Shown: positions 34,901-44,013, counted from the stretch's first letter. The stretch: DNA of 64,000 nt from Roseibium denhamense (GCF_009711415.1 NZ_SMLZ01000116.1:237379-301378), one strand, 5' to 3'. A program made the numbers and translations. The notes: generated by a model from the letters alone, not told the origin.

Positions 34901-35580
34901 AGCTTGATATCGGCGTCCGGAAGGGTCATCAGATCTTCCAGGCTGATGGCCACCATGACACCGTTGATCGGTTGGCGCGGTCTTGCCTTGCGCAAGATTT
35001 TCAAGAAGCCGAGCCAGGCCTCGCGGTCATGATCCTGATCGGAATCCTGCGTGGTGTAGCGGCCTGCGGTATCAATCAGCACCGCATCCTCGGCAAACCA
35101 CCAGTCGCAGTACCGTGTCCCGCCAAAGCCCTCAAGTTTCTGCGCCTCGCCCTTGCCGCGGGATCCGGCAAATTTCAAACCGCAATTCATCAAAGCCGTG
35201 GTCTTGCCCGCGCCAGGGGGGCCAATCATCAAATACCAGGGAAGATCGTAGAGATAGGTGCGCGAATTGGCGCTCGATGTCTTGAGCGTTTTGAGCGCGT
35301 CCTTCATCCGTTCAGACAGGATCTGCAGGTCTTCGTCGCTCGCCTTGGGCTGCAGAATTTCCTGCTCAAGCTGACGGTTGGCGGCAATCCGGCGGTAGAT
35401 CCGGTACCCGGTCCAGCCTCCAATCAATAGCGCGATCAGCAAGGACAGGGTCAGGCGGATCCAGAAGGGCTCGAACGGCCGGAAACCGCTGATCGCCAGA
35501 AAGGGGCCACCGAACCAGATCAGCGCAATCAGGGCCAGAACCCCTGCGATTATTGCTGTTACTCCGAACCAGAACTTCAT
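31927..35580 (-). CDS. tssM: T6SS membrane-complex protein TssM (IcmF)
   Basis: A 1217-residue inner-membrane protein of the T6SS membrane complex. Two N-terminal membrane segments (about 7-32 and 42-60) are followed by a cytosolic NTPase-like domain with Walker A GPPGAGKTT (120-128), a third segment near residue 440 (ISVYAAIALVTVGLGTLW), and a large periplasmic part ending in a beta-rich domain with PNPFFLSAVSEFSCP. Length is normal. The start at 35580 gives the standard short cytosolic end; upstream Met codons would add 10-17 residues. It follows tssL by 19 bp. No TssJ lipoprotein is encoded nearby to bind its C-terminus. Confidence 0.95.
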   Translation of the reverse strand: MKFWFGVTAIIAGVLALIALIWFGGPFLAISGFRPFEPFWIRLTLSLLIALLIGGWTGYRIYRRIAANRQLEQEILQPKASDEDLQILSERMKDALKTLKTSSANSRTYLYDLPWYLMIGPPGAGKTTALMNCGLKFAGSRGKGEAQKLEGFGGTRYCDWWFAEDAVLIDTAGRYTTQDSDQDHDREAWLGFLKILRKARPRQPINGVMVAISLEDLMTLPDADIKLHTDAIRARLVELYKTLKIDFPVYVVFTKADTVAGFMEFFGSYAESRRNLVWGATFQTREKNKNMVSETPAEFDLLIERLNEELADRLQEEPDPRARLMLFGFPTQVAALKERLAGFMNAIFEPSRYYPNAVLRGFYFTSGTQTGTAIDRVIGSMNQAFGTAYQQAALSGQGKSYFLRDLLTKVIIGESGWVSHNIQAVRLATAARISVYAAIALVTVGLGTLWTMSYLNNRALIEETAQAVAAVRANGEGVLDQRIVRDDSLRDTVFLLNLLRALPAGYDSRDNPVPLMEQFGLSQRERLEAAGVTSYRSGLERLLRPRLLLRIEEQMAEILDNRTGPRGSEIDVLYNLAKLYRMVAGDAPEIDKEQIKNSFRADFLASFPGPEFEADRASLNAHIAAMLDLDFGGNVLTSQLDGVLVEEVQRELARVSIAERGYALLKSRAKGLTSEDWIAAQRGGPDMETVFETENGDTLDTVMIDKFFTYPGFHLSVLPNLAGIREELERDKWVFGDIGEGEAISGQYQSLPAEILALYTKDFIDTWDSALANLKFKSMRGDKPLYTTLQAVSAPTSPVVQLLESIRRETSLTTDQPGQGIPGTGASGSAADAGSDAAQKIFQRYVIDSSGGLKRIGIEAGLQALAPGGLSNALNSATGGGGPAIIPGKAIEDHFRPYHVLVEGETNRRIDALLLNFKNILDNLLVVANNPLQSETANANVQIQASLLRSNATRFPNPFDKLILQAAKEFDEEFAETSITQLNEKLKSDVTGACQKIVGRNYPFTNGRSEVPMTEFARLFAPSGIMQQFFDQNLKALVDTSNRPWTYKPEVAQADRLSNATLRQFERADLIRRAFFPTGNAYPSIGLQVVPRSLSQQADAASLEVNGNLVMVNRGPGFNAEIQPLPASFDWPSNTATPRVVLVVLPEVPGYRSRQEIHGDWAFYRFVRANRVSSGQNRFVVRDTIGGRQVAFTVMLRTKPNPFFLSAVSEFSCPTSF

Positions 35581-35599
35581 TTGGCCTGCTCTCTTCCGC

Positions 35600-37243
35600 T
35601 CACCCGTCATTGCCTGCAAGGACATCCGCATCCGTCCCTGCCGGTTTGAGGAAAACCTCGACCCGCCGGTTCAGTGCCTTTCCTTCCCGGCTTGTGTTGG
35701 GTGCGACCGGTTCGTCAGCTCCTCGTCCTTCAACTTGCACACGCCCCGGCGCTTGAAGTATGCCTTGCATCACACCCGCGACAGACTTTGCCCGTTCCAC
35801 AGACAGATGCCAGTTTGTCGGAAAACGCGGATTGTTCCGGATCGGGTCGCTATCGGTATGACCGACGACAAGAATTTCGCCGTCAACACCGTCGAGGGTC
35901 TGGGTAACCTGCTCGACCAGCAGCTGGAACTCCGGGCGCAGCGTTGCGGCAGCTACATCAAATTGAGCCCGCATACGCAGCATGATCGCGGGGCCCGCCT
36001 GCGCAATTTCTAGCCCTTCGATCCCCGAAAGCTGTTTTGTGACCTGATCGATTGGCGCATCTTCAGGCGGCGGCGGCGGTGGTGGCGGTTTCGGCTGATA
36101 GCCCTCGCGTGCAAGTTCAACCGGGCCAGCCGGGTAGAGCGCGGACGCCCGGCTCGCAACCACTTCGCTGCCGCTTGCCAGCAACAGCATCAATGTCACA
36201 TAACCGCCCAGGAGAATGGCACCGGCGATAGCTGCGACCGACCAGATCGGAACGCTGAACCCCGTCCGCTTTTGCATCAGGTCAAGCCCGCGCCAGTGCG
36301 GCGACAGATCATCACCTGGCCTTGGCCTGACCCGGCGCAGAATTTCATGCAGATCCCGCCGCTCGCGTTCCAGCCCCTGCTGCCCGCCCTGGATCGCGCG
36401 GTATTTTCCGTAAAATCCGAGCGACAAGCAGGCATGCATCACCTCAAGGACACCATAATTGCGGCCCGGATCCTGTTTCGCCTTTTCGAGCAACTGGAAA
36501 AACTCGACCCCGCCGGTTGCCTGACCAAAGAATTGGGTCAGCATGGAATATTGAGTCCATTGATGCCGTCCCGCCGAGGGCAGGTTCTGGACGATGTCAT
36601 CGGATGTCGCGCACAAGGCATAGGCTGCGGACCGGATCTGGTCGTCCGATATGCCGGTGTTTCTAAGGTCCTGCTCGAAACGCTTTATCGCGTTGTAGAC
36701 ATCTCCCATAAGCGCATCGAATTGCGCGTCGGTCATGGTCAGATGCAGCCGGCCCAGAAGAAGCAATAACGGCGCGGCGGCACGGGAGATCGGGTTCCTG
36801 TTGGCAACACTGATCTGGTTGAGATCGGGCGTGCTGGCAAGTTGCCCCTGTCCGGGGAGCGGCTGCCCCTGCGGTCCAGACTGCGGCGCGGCCTGAGGTG
36901 GCTGGCCGGGGCCGGGTTGTGCCGCAGGTGGCGGGCGATGAAGGTCAGGCGCCTGCTGCTGGCCATATTCGTAGCCCGCCGGGGTTGGGGCATAGGGATC
37001 CTGGCCCTGTCCCTGCCCTTGCCACGGATCGGCCGGGCGTCCCTGCCCCTGTGGCGGAGGCTGGTGCGGCGCGGCCGGAGCAACCGGCGGCCTGCCTTGT
37101 TGCGGCATGGGCGGTTGGGGCGGGGCTTGCGGCGGCTGTTGTCCGCCATCAGGCCTTTCCGACCATCGCCCGCCGGGGTTTGGCTTGACGATTGTCTTGC
37201 CTTGCCGTTTGGAAACACCAAAGGGATCGTCATTGTCGGCCAT
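35600..37243 (-). CDS. tssL: T6SS protein TssL with C-terminal OmpA-type peptidoglycan-binding domain
   Basis: A 547-residue 'evolved' TssL. Residues 10-140 are a Gln/Pro/Gly-rich tail that starts with KTIVKP (T17), comparable to the N-terminal threonine that PpkA phosphorylates and Fha reads in Agrobacterium TssL. A DotU domain (about 145-330) is followed by one membrane segment (332-355) and an OmpA_C domain (about 420-530) with VVGHTDSDPIRNNPRF and NRRVEVFL. The last anchors the complex to peptidoglycan. The ATG shares a base with the tssK stop (TGATG at 37241-37245). Confidence 0.95.
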   Translation of the reverse strand: MADNDDPFGVSKRQGKTIVKPNPGGRWSERPDGGQQPPQAPPQPPMPQQGRPPVAPAAPHQPPPQGQGRPADPWQGQGQGQDPYAPTPAGYEYGQQQAPDLHRPPPAAQPGPGQPPQAAPQSGPQGQPLPGQGQLASTPDLNQISVANRNPISRAAAPLLLLLGRLHLTMTDAQFDALMGDVYNAIKRFEQDLRNTGISDDQIRSAAYALCATSDDIVQNLPSAGRHQWTQYSMLTQFFGQATGGVEFFQLLEKAKQDPGRNYGVLEVMHACLSLGFYGKYRAIQGGQQGLERERRDLHEILRRVRPRPGDDLSPHWRGLDLMQKRTGFSVPIWSVAAIAGAILLGGYVTLMLLLASGSEVVASRASALYPAGPVELAREGYQPKPPPPPPPPEDAPIDQVTKQLSGIEGLEIAQAGPAIMLRMRAQFDVAAATLRPEFQLLVEQVTQTLDGVDGEILVVGHTDSDPIRNNPRFPTNWHLSVERAKSVAGVMQGILQAPGRVQVEGRGADEPVAPNTSREGKALNRRVEVFLKPAGTDADVLAGNDG

Positions 37244-38577
37244 CACCGGCCCTCCCGGATGGCATAAAACTCAAGCTGTAGATCCGGCCAGTTACCCGCG
37301 AATTGAAGCCCAATCGCTGAATCCTGGCTGAATTCCCGCCAAAGCGGTGTGGTCTTGTCGAGCCGGAAATAGACCCGGTCCGTCAGCGCACGGATCTGTG
37401 CGGGGGGAACCGGCATGTGGATCAAGGGTATGCCTGGGAGATTGGAATAGACGATCTGGCGCATCTGGCCGAATGGCCCGACCTTGAAGAGCTTTGGAAA
37501 CTCGTTCTGGATTTCGGTCAACGGTCTGCGGGCAGCGACTTCCAGCACGAAACTGGCCTGGGAGAACAGATTCCGATCGACAATGATCGACTTGAACGCA
37601 TTCGGCGCCAATTGCTCCAGAGGCAACCGGATTGCCCGGCGGTCATATCCTGCGGACAGAAATGCCTGGATGTCGGCCAGGACCGGCTTGAATACATCGT
37701 GCAGACGGTCGTGGTCATAAACGGGATAGCTGCGCGCGCGCCGCTCCTCGGTCGCAAACGTCGCAAGCTCACCGGCCATCTGCAAGAGCATCGTATAAAG
37801 CCGTTCGGGATGGATATAGGCGGACTTGCGCAAATGCATCAAATGCGGATGGGTCCGGTTGAGCATCTGAAGGGTCAGATAGTCGAAATTCTGCAGGCCA
37901 CCGCCCGCCGACGTGTCCGCGGCATAACGTGCCAGCTCGCTCAGCTTGCGCTCAACCCAGCCGATGACGGAATCGATCCAGCCGGTCACCACCGGGTGCA
38001 CGTGGCAGGCAAGGACCGGAGGCGCAAAGCTGCTATCGGTGATGACGATTCGGTCCTTGATCTCCGTAATGCGGGCAACCGGCAGACAGACCTGCCCCGG
38101 ATGCGGCGTTGCGCGGATCGAGTACATCAGGCGCGGATGGGCAACGTCGATTTCCTCTTCCAGCCGGACGGCCGACGTGGAGTCGATTATGGTCTCCCGT
38201 CCTTGCAGATACCGGGTTGCCATATCGTCCCGGCCATTGGCCACTTCGACCGCATTGACGGTCGTCTCTGGAATTCCGAGCCAGACAATTTGACCGGCCG
38301 CGTCCTCAGGCACATCAATTGCCGGTGGCGGGGTACCGTCTGCGGGAAAATTGAAGACAGTGCCATCTGGAAAGATGCCTCGGCCTTGCCGGAGCGCAAA
38401 ACGGCATTGCTGCCCCATGTCCTGGTCGATCTCAACATCGGCAAATCCCCAAGGATAGGGAGATGCGAGCCGCACGCGTTCATCCAGCAAATGCTCCGCA
38501 TAACGGTCGCTTTGCTGCAGATGATGCGGCCTCAAAAAAAGGCCTTCCGTCCATGCAACTTTACTATACCAAGACAT
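37243..38577 (-). CDS. tssK: T6SS baseplate protein TssK
   Basis: A 444-residue baseplate adaptor linking the TssEFG wedge to the TssLM complex. Family marks are MSWYSKVAWTEGLFLRPHHLQQ at the start (beginning at residue 1), AEHLLDERVRLASPYPWGF, and LIHMPVPPAQIRALTDRVYF near the end. Length is normal. The gene is 57 bp downstream of fha and translationally coupled to tssL. Confidence 0.96.
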   Translation of the reverse strand: MSWYSKVAWTEGLFLRPHHLQQSDRYAEHLLDERVRLASPYPWGFADVEIDQDMGQQCRFALRQGRGIFPDGTVFNFPADGTPPPAIDVPEDAAGQIVWLGIPETTVNAVEVANGRDDMATRYLQGRETIIDSTSAVRLEEEIDVAHPRLMYSIRATPHPGQVCLPVARITEIKDRIVITDSSFAPPVLACHVHPVVTGWIDSVIGWVERKLSELARYAADTSAGGGLQNFDYLTLQMLNRTHPHLMHLRKSAYIHPERLYTMLLQMAGELATFATEERRARSYPVYDHDRLHDVFKPVLADIQAFLSAGYDRRAIRLPLEQLAPNAFKSIIVDRNLFSQASFVLEVAARRPLTEIQNEFPKLFKVGPFGQMRQIVYSNLPGIPLIHMPVPPAQIRALTDRVYFRLDKTTPLWREFSQDSAIGLQFAGNWPDLQLEFYAIREGR

Positions 38578-38634
38578 AAAGGCACTGCTCCTTGTTCCAC
38601 GGCCGTTTGCCGGGACCTGCTATCTTTAAAAAAT

Positions 38635-40428
38635 TCAAGGCATCTGCCCAGGTTCATCCGCTGAACCGGGCGAACTCAGGTCTTCGTAACTTTCGGTAAA
38701 ATACTGCGTGAAGACACCGACCAGTCCGTCGTCATGGCTGGCGCTTATGGATGTCCAACGTTCCTCAATCCGGTCCCACAATTTTGCTTTCGGATTTCCA
38801 AAGGTGCTCTTTTGAGGCGGCGCGGCAGCTTCAATTGCTGCCGGTGATAAGGTGTCCTGCAATCGGGCGGCCGCTTTCTGCATCGCAGAATAGGTCCATA
38901 CATGATGTTTCTGGATGTCCTTGAACGCTGCCGTCATGGCCCTTTCCAGGGGCAAATACCCATTGGCCTCAGCCTGCTCGGACAACATGGTTTGCAGCGC
39001 CATTTGCGGTGTTGGCGAGAATTTCAGCGCATTGTTGCCGGTGCGGCTGATAAGCGTCCGGTTGGCATTCCGTGTCAGCGCCTTAACCTGGCTGCGCGCC
39101 TGCAGCAGCCCCATCAGATCGCCGGTCATGGTTTGCAATATGCTGCCAAGTTCCCTTGCAAATTCCTCCGGGTCCCGATCCGCGACGATATTTTCCGGAA
39201 TACCTGCACCTTGTGCAAATGCCTTGAGGAGAGCCTTGCCGCCATCGTTTCCAGCATCCTGCGGGACGACGCCGGCCTGCGGCTCCGCCGATAAGGAGAC
39301 CGCGCCATCTCCGGCGGCATTTTCAGGTCCACTCTCAAGTTCAGGTGCACTCTGCAGGGACGGCCCGGCACTTGCCGCTGATGCTTGCAGCCTTGGTCCA
39401 TTAGGCGAGATGACAGGCGCCGCCACGGGAGGTGCTTGATCATGTCCGCCGGGAACATGGACGGGCGCTTCTCGAATGGACGCGTTGACGCTTTCCGGGT
39501 ATCCGCCCGGATCTGGATTTGGCGGCTCTGGTACCACCGGGGCCTCGGCGGGTGGCGGTGCGGTCTGCGGCAAAGCTGCCTGAGGTGGCTCCGGCTGACC
39601 GAGATCCGGCATTCCGAAGAGCGGTTCGGCCGGCTGTGGCGGTGTTGATGATGACGCGGCTGGCGGGGGTGCCGGACTGGCCTGGACCGGGGCAACGGGC
39701 TGAGGGGCTGGTTCAGGCTGCGGCGTCCCCCCCTCAGAGCGCTGAAGGTCCGGCTGTTGGGCCAAATGATCAAGCGAATCCCCGAATAGCGGACGCACCG
39801 GGGCGGCTCCCTGTGGAACATGTCCCGTGTCAAAAAGGCCTGGATCAGCGGTCCCGGACGCCGGGCCCTGCTGTCCCCAGACATCATCTGCCGGCGTCCC
39901 GATACCGGGTGTTTGAGATGGTGGCGCATGGCGCCCTTCCACACCTGCCCCTGGGGCTGCGCCCCACACATGGCCTGCATCCGGTTGCGGATAGGGATGT
40001 GCTGCAGCAGCGCCCGGTTCCGGCCAAGCGGCAGGCGGCTCGGGCAAAGGGGGTGCTGGCGCAGCCCACTGCGGCTGACCGGAGGAGACCGGCTCCAATG
40101 CGGGCGAGTGGGACTCGTCGAGGCCGACGCTTATGATGTAATCGCCAATCATCAGCCGGTCCCCAGAGCGCAAGGCATGCGCCTGATCCATCCGGTTCGG
40201 ATTGCCGTTCAAAAATGTGCCGTTGGTCGAGACGTCGTAGAGAACATATTGCCCGCCCTCAAACCGGACTTCGCAATGTTTTCCCGAAATGACGCGTTGC
40301 GGGTCGGGTAGGCTCCAGTCCAGATGCTCGTGGCGCCCGATATCGAAACCCCGGTCGACACAGCTGTAGCTGATCTGACCCCCGGTTTCCAACCGGTCCT
40401 TGTTTTCGATCTGGAGCGTGATACGCAT
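38635..40428 (-). CDS. fha: T6SS forkhead-associated protein Fha (TagH-like)
   Basis: A 597-residue cytosolic scaffold. The N-terminal FHA domain (about 1-105) reads phosphothreonine through the segments ISGKHCEVRF and STNGTFLNG. A Pro/Ala/Gln-rich spacer of about 290 residues leads to the C-terminal T6SS-FHA domain (about 395-590) with LLKAFAQGAGIP and the end YFTESYEDL. In related systems Fha is activated by PpkA and binds phosphorylated TssL. The GGCGGAG site supports the ATG at 40428. It lies between the gene at 40447 and tssK on the same strand. Confidence 0.93.
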   Translation of the reverse strand: MRITLQIENKDRLETGGQISYSCVDRGFDIGRHEHLDWSLPDPQRVISGKHCEVRFEGGQYVLYDVSTNGTFLNGNPNRMDQAHALRSGDRLMIGDYIISVGLDESHSPALEPVSSGQPQWAAPAPPLPEPPAAWPEPGAAAAHPYPQPDAGHVWGAAPGAGVEGRHAPPSQTPGIGTPADDVWGQQGPASGTADPGLFDTGHVPQGAAPVRPLFGDSLDHLAQQPDLQRSEGGTPQPEPAPQPVAPVQASPAPPPAASSSTPPQPAEPLFGMPDLGQPEPPQAALPQTAPPPAEAPVVPEPPNPDPGGYPESVNASIREAPVHVPGGHDQAPPVAAPVISPNGPRLQASAASAGPSLQSAPELESGPENAAGDGAVSLSAEPQAGVVPQDAGNDGGKALLKAFAQGAGIPENIVADRDPEEFARELGSILQTMTGDLMGLLQARSQVKALTRNANRTLISRTGNNALKFSPTPQMALQTMLSEQAEANGYLPLERAMTAAFKDIQKHHVWTYSAMQKAAARLQDTLSPAAIEAAAPPQKSTFGNPKAKLWDRIEERWTSISASHDDGLVGVFTQYFTESYEDLSSPGSADEPGQMP

Positions 40429-40446
40429 CTCCGCCCGTCCTCAATC

Positions 40447-41049
40447 TTAGATTCTGGCTTCAAAGGTCATCGGCGTTCGGATACTCACCGGAGGCATCGC
40501 AGCGCCCTTGGCAAATGTCAGTCCGGCGGACAGACACGCTTCAAGCGCTTCCTCCCGCTCCTGCGGCCCGAGCGAGCCCAAGGCGATCAGGACGGCCGTG
40601 TTGACCGCCTTCGCCGTCAGGCCATCCGGCATATCCACCCGGTGGTCCGGATTGGGTGACAAGGACCCGCCGGACCATCCGGCTGCCAAGCCAATCCAAA
40701 CCGCAGCGCTGTCAGCCTTGGTCGCTTCCGCCGCCGCATGAACCGCCGCGCGGGCTTCTTCATCGCCTTCCCGGACCCAGGCTTCGCTGAGGGCAAGCAC
40801 GTGATGATCATCGGCGGATTTGTTGGTGTCGAGCCCGCTCACGCACTTCATGCCCCACCAGACGGATTCCCGTTTCGGCAGAAGATGCGCAAAATAGGCC
40901 AGGGCCGAATACGGGGCATCGCCCTCTTTCAGCTCCAGAGCGAACGCTCCTGGGTCCGCGTCCGCTTCCGGTTCCGTCACCGTCTCGGCCAGATCCGGGT
41001 ATGTTTCAAAAACCTGTTTCGCGTTTGTAAACCGGATACGTGATGCCAT
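40447..41049 (-). CDS. T6SS-associated DUF6931-like protein
   Basis: A 200-residue soluble, helical, acidic protein. The pattern RESVWWGMKCVSGL, then EARAAVHAAAEATKADSAAV, AAGWSGGSLSPNPDH and AVNTAVLIALGSLG fits a family (DUF6931) often encoded next to fha in T6SS loci; the assignment is from memory of that pattern. Its role is unknown, perhaps as a partner of Fha or VgrG. The ATG at 41049 has a strong GGAGGAG site. It lies 43 bp after vgrG and 18 bp before fha. Confidence 0.6.
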   Translation of the reverse strand: MASRIRFTNAKQVFETYPDLAETVTEPEADADPGAFALELKEGDAPYSALAYFAHLLPKRESVWWGMKCVSGLDTNKSADDHHVLALSEAWVREGDEEARAAVHAAAEATKADSAAVWIGLAAGWSGGSLSPNPDHRVDMPDGLTAKAVNTAVLIALGSLGPQEREEALEACLSAGLTFAKGAAMPPVSIRTPMTFEARI

Positions 41050-41092
41050 CTGGCTCCTCCGTTCATCCGTTGCGCCCAAGCCGGTCCGATCC

Positions 41093-42919
41093 CTAGTTGA
41101 TCAAGACCAAGCCCCCGTTCAATTTCAACAGTGCCGTGCCTTTGACGTCCGTCATCAAACCTGTCGCTGTAAGCTGGCCCATTGCTTTCACATCGATTGT
41201 CGGAGATTCAATCTGGATCGATGCTGGTGTCATGACGATCTTGCTCATCCCGCAGACGAATTCGATCTTCATGCCCGCTTCCACCTTCCAGACCTTTCCG
41301 ATCTCCTCCGTCGTATTGTTCCCGACCTTTTCGGTCCGGTTCACATCGATTTTCGTTTCGCGGCAGTTTTTGACATGCAGCATCTCATCGTTCTCGATGA
41401 CCGTCTCCATGTCCTTTTGTGCATGCATGCCGATAAGTTCCTGACCCTTGGTGTCGTCAAAAACAAACTCGTTGTAGCCGCCTCCGCCAACAGTCGAATC
41501 GGACTTAACACCGGCCTTGTTCTTTTCTCCCGGAAGCGCATAAGGCGGCATATTCTCTGCGTTGTAGACCGTACCAATTATGATCGGCTGGTCCGGATCT
41601 CCTTCCAGGAATTGAACAATTACCTCCTGGCCGACACGGGGGATGACAATTCCGCCCCAATTCTTGCCGGACCATACTTGTGCAACACGCACACGGCGTG
41701 ACTGGGTCTTGTCCCGATCCCAGTGAAATTCGACCATGATCTGGCCGTACTCGTCCACATCGATTTCGCCTTGGCCCACGACTTTTGCCGTCTGGGGGCC
41801 GGGAATGCGGGGTTTTGCGGTAACTGCCGGGGTTCGGAAGGGGATATCCGAGGACAGGACATCATAGGTGCCCGTATAGGCCTCACCCTGCCCGCTCGAA
41901 CTGCCCGAGCGGTATTCTTCCGTGATGATCTGGTGGCTGGCCCGCAAAACAAGATATTCCTTGTTCTGCGGTCCATGCGGGTGGTCCTTCAACGTGAAAA
42001 GGCCGCCTGCGAAAAACCGGGACACCTCCCCGGCTGTCTCAATGCGCTTGTCGCCGGCCTGCTCCGCCTCCAGCCTGATCTTGCTGTAGGCCGTCCCCTT
42101 GTCCTTCTCAGTGTAGCGGCCCGGGTAGTCATAATGCTCAAGGCTGCCTGCCCGGTAGGCAGAGCCGGCATCCCGGTCGGCCTCCAAAGAAGCGCTAGGT
42201 TTTTCAAAGTCGTAGTCATTGACCGCGAATTTTCCCGTCCGGAACTTCCGGCTCGGCACCCAATGATAGATGTGTTCCTCATCCCGCTGGCTGTCCCCGC
42301 CGATTGGGATAAAGGGAATTGCCGGATCGCCCTCAATTGGCGAGTAGGACGATTTCCCGTCCGCAAGGATCATCGTGTGTTTGCCGTCCTCGTACTCGAA
42401 GAAATACGAGATCCCGAACTCCTCCATGAGCCGGCAGCAGAAATCATGGTCGGACTCACGGTATTGAACGCAATAATGGATCGGATCATAGCTTTCGGTC
42501 AGGTTCTTGCGATGATCTGCAAAATCATGCTCGCCGAGCACTTCTGAAATGATTTCAGGCGCGGTCTTGTCCTTGAATATCCGGCAGTTGGAGTTCTTCG
42601 TAAGCAACCAGAACCACGGCCGGAGTGTGAGCCGGTAAATGTAATAGGACTCCCTGTGGCCAAGCCATCGGGCATCGGTTAGCAAACCGTCGAAATACCG
42701 TGTGTCGCCATTATTGGTGACGACCTTCGTGGTCATGTGCGTGGCAATGGCCTGGTCGAATTCAAGATCTTCGTTTTGGCTGAGCACTTCCAGCCGGATC
42801 TCAAAATCCTGACTGATGCCTTCGTCGCACTCTATCGATACAAGAGCCAGTTCATCCTTGCCGAAGACCGACGTCAGCTCGGCCATTCGCTTCAATTGTT
42901 TCAATTGACCCTGAACCAC
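41093..42919 (-). CDS. vgrG: T6SS spike protein VgrG (TssI)
   Basis: A 608-residue spike protein. A gp27-like part (about 1-370) is followed by the gp5-like OB fold (GQIMVEFHWDRDKTQSRRVR, then GGIVIPRVGQEVIVQFLEGD) and a beta-helix of repeated T-V/I-x-x-x-x strands from about 480 to the end. There is no C-terminal effector extension. A GTG start at 42919 is chosen because GAGGAG lies six bases before it; the next Met is 11 residues later. No PAAR, chaperone or effector gene follows directly. It heads the minus-strand arm of the cluster. Confidence 0.93.
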   Translation of the reverse strand: MVQGQLKQLKRMAELTSVFGKDELALVSIECDEGISQDFEIRLEVLSQNEDLEFDQAIATHMTTKVVTNNGDTRYFDGLLTDARWLGHRESYYIYRLTLRPWFWLLTKNSNCRIFKDKTAPEIISEVLGEHDFADHRKNLTESYDPIHYCVQYRESDHDFCCRLMEEFGISYFFEYEDGKHTMILADGKSSYSPIEGDPAIPFIPIGGDSQRDEEHIYHWVPSRKFRTGKFAVNDYDFEKPSASLEADRDAGSAYRAGSLEHYDYPGRYTEKDKGTAYSKIRLEAEQAGDKRIETAGEVSRFFAGGLFTLKDHPHGPQNKEYLVLRASHQIITEEYRSGSSSGQGEAYTGTYDVLSSDIPFRTPAVTAKPRIPGPQTAKVVGQGEIDVDEYGQIMVEFHWDRDKTQSRRVRVAQVWSGKNWGGIVIPRVGQEVIVQFLEGDPDQPIIIGTVYNAENMPPYALPGEKNKAGVKSDSTVGGGGYNEFVFDDTKGQELIGMHAQKDMETVIENDEMLHVKNCRETKIDVNRTEKVGNNTTEEIGKVWKVEAGMKIEFVCGMSKIVMTPASIQIESPTIDVKAMGQLTATGLMTDVKGTALLKLNGGLVLIN

Positions 42920-43302
42920 GAAACTCTCCTCGGAACAATGAGACCTGGGAAGTGCTCTCAGCACGTTTTCCAGGTTCTACGCTGTTTCCGATCCAAATAA
43001 TGTGCTCAACGACACAGTTGATGCAAATATTTTAAATCGCAACAATAACCCTTTTTCACAACAGACCGAAGGTTCCGCTTGTGACGCCCGTCACACACGA
43101 AACACTCGTTCCATTTACTTCACCGCCTCACCAACGTAACACACCCACGTTTTTCTTGCTTCTTAAACGGGATCGGCCATACTGATATCAAAACGTACTT
43201 TAGTGACTTCCGCCACATAATTTTATTGCAGACAATTCCATAGTGCGCTCAGTCGCCGGTTTCGGCTCAAATGATTGATAGCTCACAAAGGGAGATTGGA
43301 AA
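42920..43302. promoter_or_regulatory. Divergent promoter region of the two T6SS arms
   Basis: This 383-bp gap drives vgrG leftwards and the ompA-like gene rightwards. It is AT-rich around 43000-43070 and 43140-43280 and contains a perfect CRP-type palindrome at 43080-43095. No coding frame is supported. Confidence 0.6.
43080..43095. promoter_or_regulatory. Perfect CRP-type palindrome (TGTGA-N6-TCACA) between vgrG and ompA
   Basis: TGTGACGCCCGTCACA is a perfect 7-bp inverted repeat with a 2-bp centre and matches the CRP core exactly. It lies 161 bp before vgrG and 208 bp before the ompA-like gene. Confidence 0.65.
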
Positions 43303-44013
43303 ATGACCTCCGCAAACCGCCAGATTTCACAAGCCAGCCGCCGCCCGAAGCGCCCGGGCATCCTTATGGCTAGTCTTGCCGCTTCGATTGCGGCCACGAT
43401 GGCAGTGGCTTCGCCGGAACCGGTTCTGGCGCAGGACACAACTTATTCGGCCGACGACGTCACGCGCCACTTCAAGCAGCTCAAGACACGATCCTTGAAG
43501 CCAACCGGGCAAACACGTGCACTGTGCATTGGAACCCGCGACGAGTGTTCTCCCGGCGGCGCGGCATCGCCTGAGACGGGTCAAATCGCCGTCAAGCCAG
43601 ATGGCGGCACAGCAGGCAACGCAGGAACTGGCGATACGGCTGCAGCCACTCCGGACCCGGAAACCAATGCCATTGGAGAAGGTTTCAATCTTCTCGTTTC
43701 CTTCGAGTATGCATCTGCGCGTCTCAGCCCGACCGCACAGGCGAACCTCCGGGAATTTGCCAAAGGCATATCGGACCCGGATCTCGAAGCTGCGAAGTTC
43801 GTCATAGAAGGCCACACCGACGGCATCGGATCAGCCAGCTATAACCAGCGCCTGTCTGAAGACCGGGCCAGCGCCGTTACGGAATATCTGGTTTCACTCG
43901 GGGTTGGCCGTGATCGCCTGAAAACCATCGCCTATGGTGAATCCCGGCCGAAGGTTGCCGACAAATATGATCCGGTCAACCGCCGGGTCGAGAGCCGATT
44001 GGTTCTGGAATGA
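43303..44013 (+). CDS. OmpA-family periplasmic protein, T6SS-associated
   Basis: A 236-residue protein with a long twin-basic signal region (RRPKRPG then a hydrophobic stretch, cleavage after EPVLA). An Ala/Gly/Thr-rich middle leads to an OmpA_C domain (about 125-236) with VIEGHTDGIGSASYNQRLSE and the end NRRVESRLVLE, which binds peptidoglycan. It has no outer-membrane barrel and no lipobox, so it is a soluble periplasmic wall-binding protein. It is first in the plus-strand arm, 71 bp before tssA, and may help anchor the secretion complex in place of TssJ. Confidence 0.88.
   Translation: MTSANRQISQASRRPKRPGILMASLAASIAATMAVASPEPVLAQDTTYSADDVTRHFKQLKTRSLKPTGQTRALCIGTRDECSPGGAASPETGQIAVKPDGGTAGNAGTGDTAAATPDPETNAIGEGFNLLVSFEYASARLSPTAQANLREFAKGISDPDLEAAKFVIEGHTDGIGSASYNQRLSEDRASAVTEYLVSLGVGRDRLKTIAYGESRPKVADKYDPVNRRVESRLVLE

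Noticed and set aside
41093..42919. VgrG as an 'evolved' effector-bearing spike
   Set aside because: The protein ends in the beta-helix with no extra domain.
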